Shown: positions 47,349-56,440 of the stretch, piece after piece
Layout of the letters: the number at the start of each line of letters is the position of its first letter
How positions within the stretch are numbered: position 1 is the first letter of the stretch
Assembly: GCA_947499565.1 (NCBI GenBank)
Contig: CANMOV010000001.1
Coordinates: forward strand, 1,364,001-1,428,000
Length of the DNA: 64,000 nucleotides
Source: an uncultured Croceitalea sp.
GTDB lineage: Bacteria; Bacteroidota; Bacteroidia; Flavobacteriales; Flavobacteriaceae
Direction: 5' to 3'
Notes under the pieces: generated by a model
Seen by the model: the letters and a program-made list of their open reading frames with translations, nothing else
Told to the model about the DNA's origin: nothing
Database searches by the model: none
Program-made: the position numbers and the translations under genes

Positions 47349-47639
47349 CTATTTTTTTGCTGGAGCAGGATTTAATTTTTTACTCATCTCCATAGAAATC
47401 GCACTTCTATCAAACTTTAACCGACCCGCCATGGTTTCAATAACACATGAGTTGTCTTTATCGTTTAATTCTGATACTTTACCATGAAGTCCACTTTTCA
47501 TCATTACTTTATCACCTTTCTTTAACTCCTTAGCAAATTTCTTTTCTGCTTTTTGCCTTCTCATTTGAGGCAAAATCATGAATACAAAAAAGATAGCAAA
47601 AATTGCAATTAAAAAAGGGAACTGTCCTAATCCTTCCAT
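47349..47639 (-). CDS. yajC: Preprotein translocase subunit YajC
   Basis: A 96-aa accessory protein of the Sec translocon (SecDF-YajC). One N-terminal membrane helix (FLIAIFAIFFVFMILPQ) is followed by the family motif MRRQKAEKKFAKELKKGDKV and a small beta domain (SGLHGKVSELNDKDN). It is the last gene of the nusB-DUF1573-yajC operon, 9 bp after the DUF1573 gene. Confidence 0.95.
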   Translation of the reverse strand: MEGLGQFPFLIAIFAIFFVFMILPQMRRQKAEKKFAKELKKGDKVMMKSGLHGKVSELNDKDNSCVIETMAGRLKFDRSAISMEMSKKLNPAPAKK

Positions 47640-47648
47640 CTAATATAT

Positions 47649-48131
47649 TTATCCTTTTACTGGGCCAGCTACAGCTGCAGTACCTTTAGGGTTAACAAAA
47701 GCTTTAATTCTTAATAATTCTGAACCTTTTGCCGTGTTAGCAGTAACCGTAATAGTTTTGGTTACTTGGTTTTGTCCTGAGCCATTAAATTTAACAACCA
47801 TTTGTCCAGAATCTCCTGGAGCTATTGGTGTATTTTTTGGATAATCTGGCACAGTACATCCACAACTACTTTTAGCATCTGTGATAATTAAAGGTGCATC
47901 TCCTGTATTTGTAAAAGTAAAAACAGTCTCCTGCGGAGTTCCCTGTTCAATAGTTCCAAAATCATGTTCTGATTTATCAAAGCTCATTACAGGAATTTTC
48001 TTTTGAGCCGCATCTCTATTTGAAGCCACTTCAACATTATCAGTGTCAATTTTAGCTGTAGCCTTGTCTTTACAAGAAGTCGAAATAAATAAAAGTGTGA
48101 CAACACTTAGCGCTGTTACTATTCTTTTCAT
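47649..48131 (-). CDS. DUF1573 lipoprotein
   Basis: A 160-aa lipoprotein: signal ending LLFISTSC (Cys about residue 20), a linker, then a DUF1573 domain (about 50-145) with HDFGTIEQGTPQETVFTFTN and KSSCGCTVPDYPKNTPIAPG. The fold is an ASPM/SPD-2/Hydin-like Ig domain with an invariant CGC turn. The function is unknown. The order nusB, DUF1573, yajC is conserved in flavobacteria, in my recollection, and suggests envelope or secretion-related work. Confidence 0.9.
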   Translation of the reverse strand: MKRIVTALSVVTLLFISTSCKDKATAKIDTDNVEVASNRDAAQKKIPVMSFDKSEHDFGTIEQGTPQETVFTFTNTGDAPLIITDAKSSCGCTVPDYPKNTPIAPGDSGQMVVKFNGSGQNQVTKTITVTANTAKGSELLRIKAFVNPKGTAAVAGPVKG

Positions 48132-48186
48132 TTTTAAGATTTTTTAATTTTATGTAAAAGTAACGAATTATTAAAAGAAATAGTGC

Positions 48187-49134
48187 CTATAATAGACCAC
48201 GTCCTATTTTCTGCAACTTTCCTTCAGCTTTATACTCTTTAACTAATTTGTCTAATATTCCATTAATAAAAATGCTGCTTTTTGGCGTAGAATACTCTTT
48301 TGCAATCTCCAAATACTCGTTAATAGTTACTTTTTCTGGAATCGATGAAAAATTTAATAATTCACAAATTCCCATTTTTAGTAAAATATAATCTATCTCT
48401 GCGATACGGTCTTTGTCCCAGTTAGGAGTTTTCCCTTCAATCTCTTTCTCCCATTCCGTATTCTTTAGCAGCGTTTTTGTTAACAACTCTTTCGCAAAGA
48501 CCATATCCTGATCATCCTTTAACAATCGTGGTAAGAAAAAAGTTTCCGAGGCATTTTCTTTCACCTTCTTTAATTGTTTAAAAATATAGGTGTTTACAAT
48601 AGGGATATCATCTATCCAAGTAAGCCTATCATCTTCAAAATATTCGTAAATCTTTTCATTGGGAGCAATTATTTCTTTGAAAAGGGAAATAATAACCTCT
48701 TTATCTTTTTGGTAGCTATTATCTGTAGAAAGCATATATGATTTATAGATATCACTAGCAATCATATCTTTAAAAATCAACTTAACATATTCATCATTCA
48801 GATACCAATTTTGCAGCTTTCGCTTAGAAAACTCTTTTTGCAAAGCTTCATTGGATACAATCTGTTGTAATAATTTGTTCTTGAGAAATTTATCACGCTT
48901 AGGAAAATTATCATCTTCAGACGCCATGTATTTTTTTGATGCATGGTTTACATGTTTCTCTGCTAGTTGATGTAGTTCAGTCAACAAACTAAACATCAAT
49001 AAATAAAGCGTATACATGCTATCTATGCTGTATTTCAAGAATTTCTCTTGCTTTTCCAAAGAATCATCTTTAGATTGTATTAATGCATAAATACACTGCA
49101 TTACCTTTACACGAATATGCCTTCTTGTTAGCAT
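48187..49134 (-). CDS. nusB: Transcription antitermination protein NusB, long Bacteroidota form
   Basis: A 315-aa protein, more than twice the usual ~140-aa NusB. The C-terminal ~120 residues (from about 190; EFAKELLTKTLLKNTEWEKEI-like helices, then DRIAEIDYILLKMGICELLNF and VTINEYLEIAKEYSTPKSSIFINGILDKL) are the NusB RNA-binding domain that binds boxA with NusE. The N-terminus keeps the start MLTRRHIRVKVMQCIYALIQ, so the extra length is a helical insert between the two. This longer form is usual in Bacteroidota. It is the first gene of its operon. Confidence 0.93.
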   Translation of the reverse strand: MLTRRHIRVKVMQCIYALIQSKDDSLEKQEKFLKYSIDSMYTLYLLMFSLLTELHQLAEKHVNHASKKYMASEDDNFPKRDKFLKNKLLQQIVSNEALQKEFSKRKLQNWYLNDEYVKLIFKDMIASDIYKSYMLSTDNSYQKDKEVIISLFKEIIAPNEKIYEYFEDDRLTWIDDIPIVNTYIFKQLKKVKENASETFFLPRLLKDDQDMVFAKELLTKTLLKNTEWEKEIEGKTPNWDKDRIAEIDYILLKMGICELLNFSSIPEKVTINEYLEIAKEYSTPKSSIFINGILDKLVKEYKAEGKLQKIGRGLL

Positions 49135-49174
49135 TTAAAAGAACTTTAAAGTAAATATGGTTAGTATCACTTCG

Positions 49175-49182
49175 CAAAAGTA
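49175..49182 (-). promoter_or_regulatory. -7 promoter element of the nusB operon
   Basis: On the minus strand TACTTTTG fits TAnnTTTG, 40 bp before the nusB start. It lies in the same spacer as the divergent ABC exporter promoter. Confidence 0.4.
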
Positions 49183-49257
49183 ATGCTATATTTTCAGCAT
49201 ACCTAGATCAAAAAATTTCTTATCAGTTTTATAACATAAATTTTTATCCCAAACGCA

Positions 49258-49265
49258 TATCTTTG
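49258..49265 (+). promoter_or_regulatory. -7 promoter element of the ABC exporter
   Basis: TATCTTTG fits TAnnTTTG, 35 bp before the ATG at 49301; divergent to the nusB promoter. Confidence 0.45.
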
Positions 49266-49300
49266 TCAGATTACCCAGCTGATTCGTCCTTTTTAAATCT

Positions 49301-51052
49301 ATGAAAGAACTAAAATACCTTAACAAGTACTTAAAAAAGTATTGGCTTAAAATTTTTATTGGTATTATAATTACCATTATTGCCCGTATTTTTTCTTTGG
49401 TGATGCCATCCTATGTAAACAAGTCTATTAGAGCAGTAGAAGATTTTATAGGCAATTCTATTTCAAAATCAGAAGCTAAGGATGTTTTATTAGAATATAT
49501 CTTAATCATTATTGGAGCTGCACTATTATCTGCATTATTCACTTTTTTAATGCGCCAGATGATTATAAATGTCTCAAGGTATATTGAATATGATTTAAAG
49601 AATGAAGTTTTTGACCACTACCAATTTCTAAACCTTAATTTTTATAAGCGCAATCGTATTGGCGATTTAATGAATCGTATTAGTGAAGATGTTGGTCAGG
49701 TAAGAATGTATGCTGGTCCGGCAATTATGTATGGCATTCAAACCTTAACATTATTTGCATGTTTAATTCCTTTAATGTTTATAAAAGCACCAACAATAGC
49801 ATTTTACACACTAATACCATTACCAATTTTATCTGTTCTTATTTATCAGATAAGTAAAATAATACATAAGAGAAGCACAAAAGTACAAGAGTACCTATCT
49901 ACACTTTCCACTTTTACACAAGAATCCTTCTCCGGTGTTTCGGTAATAAAAGCATACGGGTTAGAGCCGCAAACAAATGCTGAACTTAATGATTTAGCAA
50001 TTGAGGGAAAAAATACCAGTATGGATTTGGCCAGAGTAAATGCTTGGTTCTTTCCGTTAATGATTCTGTTAATTGGTATTAGCAACATTTTTGTGATTTA
50101 TATTGGTGGAAAACAATACATCTCTGGTGAGATTGAGTCTATTGGCATTATTGCTGAATTTATTTTATATGTAAATATGCTAACTTGGCCTGTGGCCGTT
50201 GTAGGTTGGTTAACATCAATTGTGCAAAGAGCTGAAGCTTCTCAAAAACGTATAAACGAGTTTTTAAAAGAACAGCCCACTATTAAAAACGAAGTTGCGC
50301 AGTCTACTCCCATAAAAGGTAAAATTGAGTTTAAAAATGTAACCTTCACTTATGAAGACACCGAAATCACCGCTTTAAAAAATATATCTTTTACCATTGA
50401 AGCTGGACAAAGTGTAGCCTTTTTGGGTAAGACAGGCTCTGGAAAATCTACAATCTTAGATTTAGTATCTAGACTTTACGATGTTTCTTCTGGTCTAATT
50501 CTTATTGATGGTATTCCCATTAAAGAATTAAACTTAAATAGTTTAAGAAGTGCTATTGGAGCAGTACCGCAAGATGCCTTTTTGTTTTCTGACTCTATTG
50601 AAAACAATATTCGTTTCGGAAAAGAGAATGCCAAAAAAGACGAGATAGTGGATGTTGCTAAAAAAGCAGTAGTCCATGAAAATATCCTTGGCTTCACAAA
50701 ACAATATGATACGATTCTTGGGGAACGTGGAATTACCCTTAGCGGTGGTCAAAAACAACGTGTATCCATTGCCAGAGCGTTACTAAAAGACCCAGAAATT
50801 TATCTTTTTGATGATTGCCTTTCAGCAGTGGATACGGAAACTGAGGAAGAGATTCTAATGAATCTAAAAAATGCTTCTACCAATAAAACTACACTAATTG
50901 TGAGTCACAGAGTTTCTTCGGCAAAAAATACAGATAAAATCATTGTATTGGAGAATGGCGGCATACTCCAAGAAGGCACGCACGAGCAACTTAATAGTTC
51001 TGATGGCTATTACAAAGAACTTTTCTTGGACCAGTTGTCAGATAAAGATTAA
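49301..51052 (+). CDS. ABC exporter, fused membrane and ATPase domains (MsbA/MdlB type)
   Basis: A 583-aa half-transporter. Residues about 1-310 have six transmembrane helices, and the ATPase part (about 330-583) has Walker A GKTGSGKST, signature LSGGQKQR, Walker B IYLFDDCLSAVD and the switch His in IVSHRVSS. The Walker B motif ends DD where most transporters have DE: the residue after the Walker B Asp (the catalytic Glu position) is Asp. This change occurs in degenerate sites of heterodimeric exporters, so the protein may work with a second subunit encoded elsewhere. The substrate is unknown; lipids or drugs are likely. Confidence 0.92.
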   Translation: MKELKYLNKYLKKYWLKIFIGIIITIIARIFSLVMPSYVNKSIRAVEDFIGNSISKSEAKDVLLEYILIIIGAALLSALFTFLMRQMIINVSRYIEYDLKNEVFDHYQFLNLNFYKRNRIGDLMNRISEDVGQVRMYAGPAIMYGIQTLTLFACLIPLMFIKAPTIAFYTLIPLPILSVLIYQISKIIHKRSTKVQEYLSTLSTFTQESFSGVSVIKAYGLEPQTNAELNDLAIEGKNTSMDLARVNAWFFPLMILLIGISNIFVIYIGGKQYISGEIESIGIIAEFILYVNMLTWPVAVVGWLTSIVQRAEASQKRINEFLKEQPTIKNEVAQSTPIKGKIEFKNVTFTYEDTEITALKNISFTIEAGQSVAFLGKTGSGKSTILDLVSRLYDVSSGLILIDGIPIKELNLNSLRSAIGAVPQDAFLFSDSIENNIRFGKENAKKDEIVDVAKKAVVHENILGFTKQYDTILGERGITLSGGQKQRVSIARALLKDPEIYLFDDCLSAVDTETEEEILMNLKNASTNKTTLIVSHRVSSAKNTDKIIVLENGGILQEGTHEQLNSSDGYYKELFLDQLSDKD

Positions 51053-51133
51053 TCTAAAAAGTTGGTGAATTAGCTTTTTTTTTACATTTTTGAAATAGTT
51101 AAGTAACATTACACGCTTAGAACACTATACCAT

Positions 51134-51517
51134 ATGGGAGATAAAGATTTGATGGATCAGGAGGAAATTTACTCCAAAGTCTTAAGAGCAGGAAGAAGGA
51201 CTTATTTTTTTGATGTAAGAAGCACAAAAGCAGGAGATTACTATTTGACAATAACCGAAAGCAAAAAATTCACACATGACGACGGTTCTTTCCATTACAA
51301 AAAACATAAAATTTACCTCTATAAAGAAGACTTTGCATCTTTTAGAGAAATCATGGAAGAAATGATGGATTATATTATTGATGAGAAAGGGCATGAAGTG
51401 ATTTCTGAACGCCATCAAAAAGACTTTAAAAAAGAAGAAGAAGAGGATACTAATGCAAAAAAAGATGATGATACTTCTACTGGTAACTTTACTGATGTAG
51501 ATTTTGATGATATCTAA
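51134..51517 (+). CDS. PUR-alpha/DUF3276 nucleic-acid-binding protein
   Basis: A 127-aa protein with one PUR repeat (about residues 8-85: EEIYSKVLRAGRRTYFFDVR, GDYYLTITESKKF, KHKIYLYKEDFASFREIM) and a strongly acidic tail (KKEEEEDTNAKKDDDTSTGN). The PUR fold dimerises and binds purine-rich single-stranded DNA or RNA; the family occurs widely in Bacteroidota and spirochaetes. Its cellular job in this group is not known. It is followed by a strong terminator. Confidence 0.92.
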   Translation: MGDKDLMDQEEIYSKVLRAGRRTYFFDVRSTKAGDYYLTITESKKFTHDDGSFHYKKHKIYLYKEDFASFREIMEEMMDYIIDEKGHEVISERHQKDFKKEEEEDTNAKKDDDTSTGNFTDVDFDDI

Positions 51518-51543
51518 TCAATAGGATAAGAAAATAAATTATT

Positions 51544-51575
51544 AAAAAACGACCTGTTTCCGCAGGTCGTTTTTT
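51544..51575 (+). terminator. Terminator after the PUR-alpha gene
   Basis: AAAAAACGACCTG pairs with CAGGTCGTTTTTT around TTTCCG. It lies 27 bp after the stop codon and 32 bp before the M14 peptidase start. Confidence 0.88.
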
Positions 51576-51606
51576 ATTTTTAGGTTTAGCTAATTAAAAA
51601 TCAATC

Positions 51607-54138
51607 ATGAAGGCAATTTTCACCCTTTTACTTTTCGCAATCACTATTTCAGCAGCTGCTCAAAACGATGTCACCTTAGATTATTATTTACCCCAAGACA
51701 TCTCTTATGATTCCGCAATACCAAAACCTACGGATATCATCGGTCACGAAGTAGGCGAATGGCACATTACTCATGACAAACTTGTTTTCTATATGCAAAC
51801 CTTAGCTAAGGCCAGTGATAGAATTACAATTGAGACTAGGGGTGAAACTTTTGAAGGAAGACCGCTATTATTGCTTACTGTTACTTCCACAAAAAACCAC
51901 CAAAATCTAGAAGAAATACGAAAAAATCATTTAGCCTTAAGTGAAACGGGTTCTACTAGTTTAGATACTTCAAAAATGCCAATTGTCGTATACCAAGGCT
52001 TTTCTATTCACGGGAATGAACCTAGTGGTTCCAACGCATCATTGGCCTATGCGTATTATCTAGCCGCAGCGCAAGGTGCAGAGATAGATGCCATGCTGGA
52101 TAATATGGTGATTCTATTAGACCCAAGTTTTAATCCAGATGGTTTACAACGTTTTGCCTATTGGGCTAATACGAATAGAAGTCAAAACTTAAACCCTGAT
52201 CGCAATGAAAGAGAATATCATGAGGTTTGGCCAGGTGGACGTACCAATCACTACTGGTTTGATATGAATAGAGATTGGTTGCCCGTTCAATTGCCAGAAA
52301 GTAGAGCACGTATTAAAACCTTTCACAAATGGTTACCAAATATTCTAACCGACCATCATGAGATGGGCACTAATTCTACGTTTTTCTTTCAACCAGGTGA
52401 GCCTACAAGAGTAAATCCACTTACTCCAAAGGTTAATCAAGAATTAACTGCAGAAATAGGAACTTACCATGCTAAAGCTTTAGATAAAATTGGCTCTTTA
52501 TATTATTCTGAAGAGAATTATGATGATTACTACTACGGTAAAGGTTCTACTTTCCCTGATGTAAATGGAAGTATCGGTATCCTTTTTGAACAAGGCAGTT
52601 CTCGTGGTCATATCCAAGAAAGTGAAAATGGAATTTTAACTTTCCCTTTTACAATTCGCAATCAATTTACCACCGCACTTTCTACAATTGATGCAGCAAA
52701 GAATATGCGTTCTAAAATTTTAGATTATCAACGTAAATTCTATAGTGACATTAAAAGTGAAGCATCACGTAACAAAACAAAAGGCTATGTTTTCGGGGAT
52801 AGTAAAGACGCTTCTAAAGCTTGGCATTTAGCTGAAATTTTAAACCGCCATAAAATTAAATTTCACGAATTAGCATCAGATGTTACCATTTCGGGCAAAT
52901 CATACAAAAAAGGTACTAGCTATGTCGTACCGTTAAATCAAAAAAATCCAAGATTAATTAATGCGATGTTTGAAAAAAGAACAACGTTTGCGGATAGTCT
53001 TTTCTATGATGTCTCAGCTTGGACACTACCACTATCTTTTAATTTGGATTATGCAGAATTAAACTCATTATCAAATGCTGGTAATGAAGTTTCCAATTTT
53101 CAACCGCTATCAGGTGCAGTAAGTGGACAAAGTAATTATGCCTATTTGTTTGAGTGGCATGAGTATTATACACCGCGAGCATTAAATGCTATTTTAGAAA
53201 AAGGATTACGTGCAAAAACTGCTAAGTCTCCTTTTAGTTTAGAAGGTAAGAATTATGATTACGGCACTATTATGATCCCAGTACAAAATCAAAACTTAAG
53301 CCCTAAAGAATTACATATTTTTTTAAGTGAAATAGCTAAAGACAATCAATTACAAATTACTGGAGTAGCAACAGGACTTACCAAAGGAATTGACTTGGGA
53401 AGTAATGATTTTGACCCGGTAAGAAAACAAAAAGTGGCTATTCTAGTAGGTGATGGCGTTCGCCCTTATGATGCTGGTGAGATTTGGCATTTATTTGATA
53501 CACGCTATGATATGAAAATTACCAAAATAGACACCAAATATTTTAATAGTGTGGACTTAGGCAAGTATACCGATTTGATTTTACCAAGCGGTTGGGGAAG
53601 TAATATTCTAGATAAAAAAGGAGCTGATAAAATAAAAGATTGGGTAAGAGGTGGCGGTACCCTAATAGGCTACCGCAATGTTGCAAATTGGTATAAGAAA
53701 AATGGAATGATGAAGCTGGAATTGGAATTGAAGAAAGATTCTATGGTTGCCAAAAACATCGCTTTTGACCAAAAAGGAGACTTTCTTGGTGCGCAAGTCA
53801 CTGGTGGAGCCATTTTTGAAGCTAAACAAGACCGTTCGCACCCTATAAATTACGGGTATAAGAATAATAAAATATCCCTATTCAGAAACACAAATATTTA
53901 TATAAAACCAGATAAGAATAGCTATAATAACCCTATACAATACACGAATGACCCACTACAAAGCGGTTATATTTCTGAAGAGAATGCCGAATTGATTAAA
54001 AATAGTGTTCCATTTAAAGTAAACCGCATGGGAAGAGGACGTATTATACTATTTACAGATAATACTAATTTTAGAGCCTTCTGGTATGGTACAAATAAGT
54101 TATTAATGAATGCTATTTTCTTTGGCCAGATGATGTAA
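51607..54138 (+). CDS. Secreted M14-family zinc carboxypeptidase
   Basis: An 843-aa exported protein (signal MKAIFTLLLFAITISAAAQ). The M14 domain (about 60-370) has zinc ligands in YQGFSIHGNEPSG (H-x-x-E) and DHHEMGTNSTF, and the FEQGSSRGH stretch near the catalytic Glu. The C-terminal ~450 residues include a class I amidotransferase-like fold (VAILVGDGVRPYDAGEIWHL, LILPSGWGS) of unknown use. There is no type A/B sorting domain, so it is probably periplasmic. Its 3' end overlaps the convergent acyltransferase gene by 26 bp. Confidence 0.9.
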   Translation: MKAIFTLLLFAITISAAAQNDVTLDYYLPQDISYDSAIPKPTDIIGHEVGEWHITHDKLVFYMQTLAKASDRITIETRGETFEGRPLLLLTVTSTKNHQNLEEIRKNHLALSETGSTSLDTSKMPIVVYQGFSIHGNEPSGSNASLAYAYYLAAAQGAEIDAMLDNMVILLDPSFNPDGLQRFAYWANTNRSQNLNPDRNEREYHEVWPGGRTNHYWFDMNRDWLPVQLPESRARIKTFHKWLPNILTDHHEMGTNSTFFFQPGEPTRVNPLTPKVNQELTAEIGTYHAKALDKIGSLYYSEENYDDYYYGKGSTFPDVNGSIGILFEQGSSRGHIQESENGILTFPFTIRNQFTTALSTIDAAKNMRSKILDYQRKFYSDIKSEASRNKTKGYVFGDSKDASKAWHLAEILNRHKIKFHELASDVTISGKSYKKGTSYVVPLNQKNPRLINAMFEKRTTFADSLFYDVSAWTLPLSFNLDYAELNSLSNAGNEVSNFQPLSGAVSGQSNYAYLFEWHEYYTPRALNAILEKGLRAKTAKSPFSLEGKNYDYGTIMIPVQNQNLSPKELHIFLSEIAKDNQLQITGVATGLTKGIDLGSNDFDPVRKQKVAILVGDGVRPYDAGEIWHLFDTRYDMKITKIDTKYFNSVDLGKYTDLILPSGWGSNILDKKGADKIKDWVRGGGTLIGYRNVANWYKKNGMMKLELELKKDSMVAKNIAFDQKGDFLGAQVTGGAIFEAKQDRSHPINYGYKNNKISLFRNTNIYIKPDKNSYNNPIQYTNDPLQSGYISEENAELIKNSVPFKVNRMGRGRIILFTDNTNFRAFWYGTNKLLMNAIFFGQMM

Positions 54139-55174
54139 GCCCCAATTTTATAAAAAGTACGTTTAAAGCAGCATGCCCTAATACAATTAGGCATGCTGCT
54201 TTTATATTATATGCATAGCTAAGTACTAAAATAAATACCATATAGCATATTGGATAAACTATCATAGAAAACGCAAACCGAAATGTACTCATAAATTCGA
54301 GTTCAGGGACTTTTGGTTTTATGAACGCACGCCATACAAATACAACAGGAAGGTTTATTAAAGCAAAAAGCCCCATTATAAGATTATTTAAAAATCCATA
54401 GCGATTTTTAGAATTTTTGGGCACTTTTTTATCCAATTGTCCAATAAGATTATTTACTGCCATTGGATTTAAAAAATCTACATCTCTTATGATTAACTCT
54501 TGCAGTATTTGATCATAGTTTTTTTCGTCTTCAATATGTGTAGTCAACTTCTTTAATTCTTCAGAAACAACAGATTTTAATCTTAAAATTGTTTCATTTG
54601 AATTTTCCGTTAATAAGTCTTGCACGGCTATTGGTTTACCAAAATATAATGAAGCACTGTCTGGAAAACCGTCTGCATTAATATAGTTTTGCCCAATTGG
54701 AATAAGTTTTAAATCTAAATCTGAGTTTTGTGCTAAAGCATTAAACATCAAACGTGTAAATCCCTTGCTGATTGGACGAACCCTACGTTTTAAATTATGG
54801 TTAGCTTCAGGGAAAACAAGTAGCATTTCATTGTCGTTTAACAGTTCTCCACAGCGATTAAAAATAACTCTATTCTTTGATAAAGTATCCTTCCCATCAC
54901 GCAATCTATATATAGGAAGCATCTGTAAAAAATAAAATAATGGACTAAACAGTTTGCTTTTGAAAACATCTGAACGCGTTAAATACCAAGGTTTAAGCTT
55001 ACTTCTAGTTGCAATTAAAAGCGCATCTAACAAGGCATTTTGGTGGTTGGATAGAAAGAGTGTTGGCTTATTAAATGGTATAGTCTCTATTCCAACAATT
55101 CTTATCTTTTTGAAGTAAAAAAAGAGCCCTAGCGAAATCCAACATTTAAAAAAATGATAGCCTAGTTGTTTCAA
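54113..55174 (-). CDS. 1-acyl-glycerol-3-phosphate acyltransferase-like protein (PlsC family)
   Basis: A 353-aa membrane-associated acyltransferase. The catalytic H-x4-D is in SNHQNALLDALL (about residues 43-54), with a following block FPEANHNLKRRVRP in place of the usual FPEGTR. The C-terminal ~100 residues hold two or three membrane helices, an extension seen in Bacteroidota homologues. It probably acylates a phospholipid precursor or related lipid. It overlaps the upstream symporter gene by 4 bp (ATGA) and the M14 gene tail-to-tail by 26 bp. Confidence 0.87.
   Translation of the reverse strand: MKQLGYHFFKCWISLGLFFYFKKIRIVGIETIPFNKPTLFLSNHQNALLDALLIATRSKLKPWYLTRSDVFKSKLFSPLFYFLQMLPIYRLRDGKDTLSKNRVIFNRCGELLNDNEMLLVFPEANHNLKRRVRPISKGFTRLMFNALAQNSDLDLKLIPIGQNYINADGFPDSASLYFGKPIAVQDLLTENSNETILRLKSVVSEELKKLTTHIEDEKNYDQILQELIIRDVDFLNPMAVNNLIGQLDKKVPKNSKNRYGFLNNLIMGLFALINLPVVFVWRAFIKPKVPELEFMSTFRFAFSMIVYPICYMVFILVLSYAYNIKAACLIVLGHAALNVLFIKLGLTSSGQRK
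54165..54202 (+). terminator. Terminator of the M14 gene placed inside the convergent acyltransferase gene
   Basis: AAAGCAGCATGCC pairs perfectly (13 bp) with GGCATGCTGCTTT around a 12-nt loop, followed on the plus strand by TATATTATAT. It lies 26 bp after the M14 stop but entirely within codons for the acyltransferase C-terminal membrane region. Confidence 0.7.
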
Positions 55175-56088
55175 ACCAATTCTTCTTTTTTAATTGGTTT
55201 ATACCCCCAAACACTAGCAAGAAGCAATCCGGAAACCAAATGCCAAATACCCCAAAATGCCGTTAATAAGGCCATTCCTCCAAGCCCATCAAAAAAAGTG
55301 AAGATTAGCAGCAGACCTAATCCTGAATTTTGAATACCCGTTTCAATAGTAATGCTTCTAATGTTTTCTTTAGAAAAACCCATTGCCTTAGCTAGTGAAA
55401 ATCCAGTCAAAAATGCTATTAGATTATGTAGTACTACTATCCAAAAAACGTAAAAGACATAATCCAAAAAAATAGCTTTGTTTTTATATAAAGCCAAGAA
55501 AATTAAAGCCACAAAAAATAGCAAGGATGTAACTTTAAAAAAGCGGGCTAATTGTAATGCAAGTTTTGGCTTTAAATAATTTAACCACATTCCTAGAATT
55601 AGCGGTAGACCAAGCAATAGGGAAACCAGCTTAATCATTTCAAAAGGTGAAATAGATACCTCTCTTAACAATACCCCGGTAGGTTCATAAAGCGAACCCC
55701 AAAATTGTAGATTTAATGGTGTCATTACTATTGCCAATAACGTAGCAATTGCAGTTAAGGTAACAGAAAGTGCTGCATTCCCTTTAGAAAGATGCGTGAT
55801 AAAATTTGAAATATTACCCCCAGGACAGGCAGCCACCATAACCATCCCTAAAGCAATACTTGGCAATGGTTTAATTACAATAATCAATAAAAAAGTAACT
55901 AAAGGTAATAGTATAAACTGACTAAAAACGCCAGTTAGTACTATTGTTGGTTTTTTAAAGAGTTGCTTAAAGTCGCTAATAGAAATTTCTAAAGCAATAC
56001 CAAACATGACTAATGCTAAGGCTGCATTAAGCGTCCATAGGGTACTCGCATCAAAATTAATATGAAAGTTATCTATGATTTGTTCCAA
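55171..56088 (-). CDS. Bile acid:sodium symporter-family transporter
   Basis: A 305-aa integral membrane protein with about nine transmembrane segments. It has the BASS/ASBT family features: MVMVAACPGGNISNFITHLSKGNAALSV (the sodium-site loop) and ITIETGIQNSGLGLLLIF in the second half, an inverted repeat of the first. The natural substrate in bacteria is usually an organic anion, not bile acid. It precedes the acyltransferase gene with a 4-bp overlap, so the two are translationally coupled. Confidence 0.92.
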   Translation of the reverse strand: MEQIIDNFHINFDASTLWTLNAALALVMFGIALEISISDFKQLFKKPTIVLTGVFSQFILLPLVTFLLIIVIKPLPSIALGMVMVAACPGGNISNFITHLSKGNAALSVTLTAIATLLAIVMTPLNLQFWGSLYEPTGVLLREVSISPFEMIKLVSLLLGLPLILGMWLNYLKPKLALQLARFFKVTSLLFFVALIFLALYKNKAIFLDYVFYVFWIVVLHNLIAFLTGFSLAKAMGFSKENIRSITIETGIQNSGLGLLLIFTFFDGLGGMALLTAFWGIWHLVSGLLLASVWGYKPIKKEELV

Positions 56089-56440
56089 ATATCAAGAAAT
56101 TTTAGGTTGGTTTTGGAAGTTATAAAAGCACAACATCATGGTCATCAATAGCACCTAAGATAAGATATTAAGCATTAAAGTTGTAATCTACCGTTTTGCA
56201 TTTTGAAGTTTACAGGTTACCATCAGTCAGTTTGGGTTTTCTCAAGAAGTAAAAGTAGTAAGAACAAGGTTCTTGATTTAAATATTCTAAAAAGCTTAGA
56301 CCTCTTCTAAATCCATTTTAATCTAACATTCTGCTTCCTAAGCTTAGTGAAATCTACGCATTGAAAGTTTCCCCCATAGTATTAACTTTATATCTTACAA
56401 ACGCATAACTTTTTCCAATAAATCAAAAGAAGATACTATT
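56089..56440. other. 352-bp spacer without a visible gene
   Basis: This divergent spacer separates the symporter and the CNHC thioredoxin-like gene. I find no open frame longer than a few codons with a start, no hairpin of note and no full promoter; both genes must start from it. Nothing else is visible. Confidence 0.5.
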
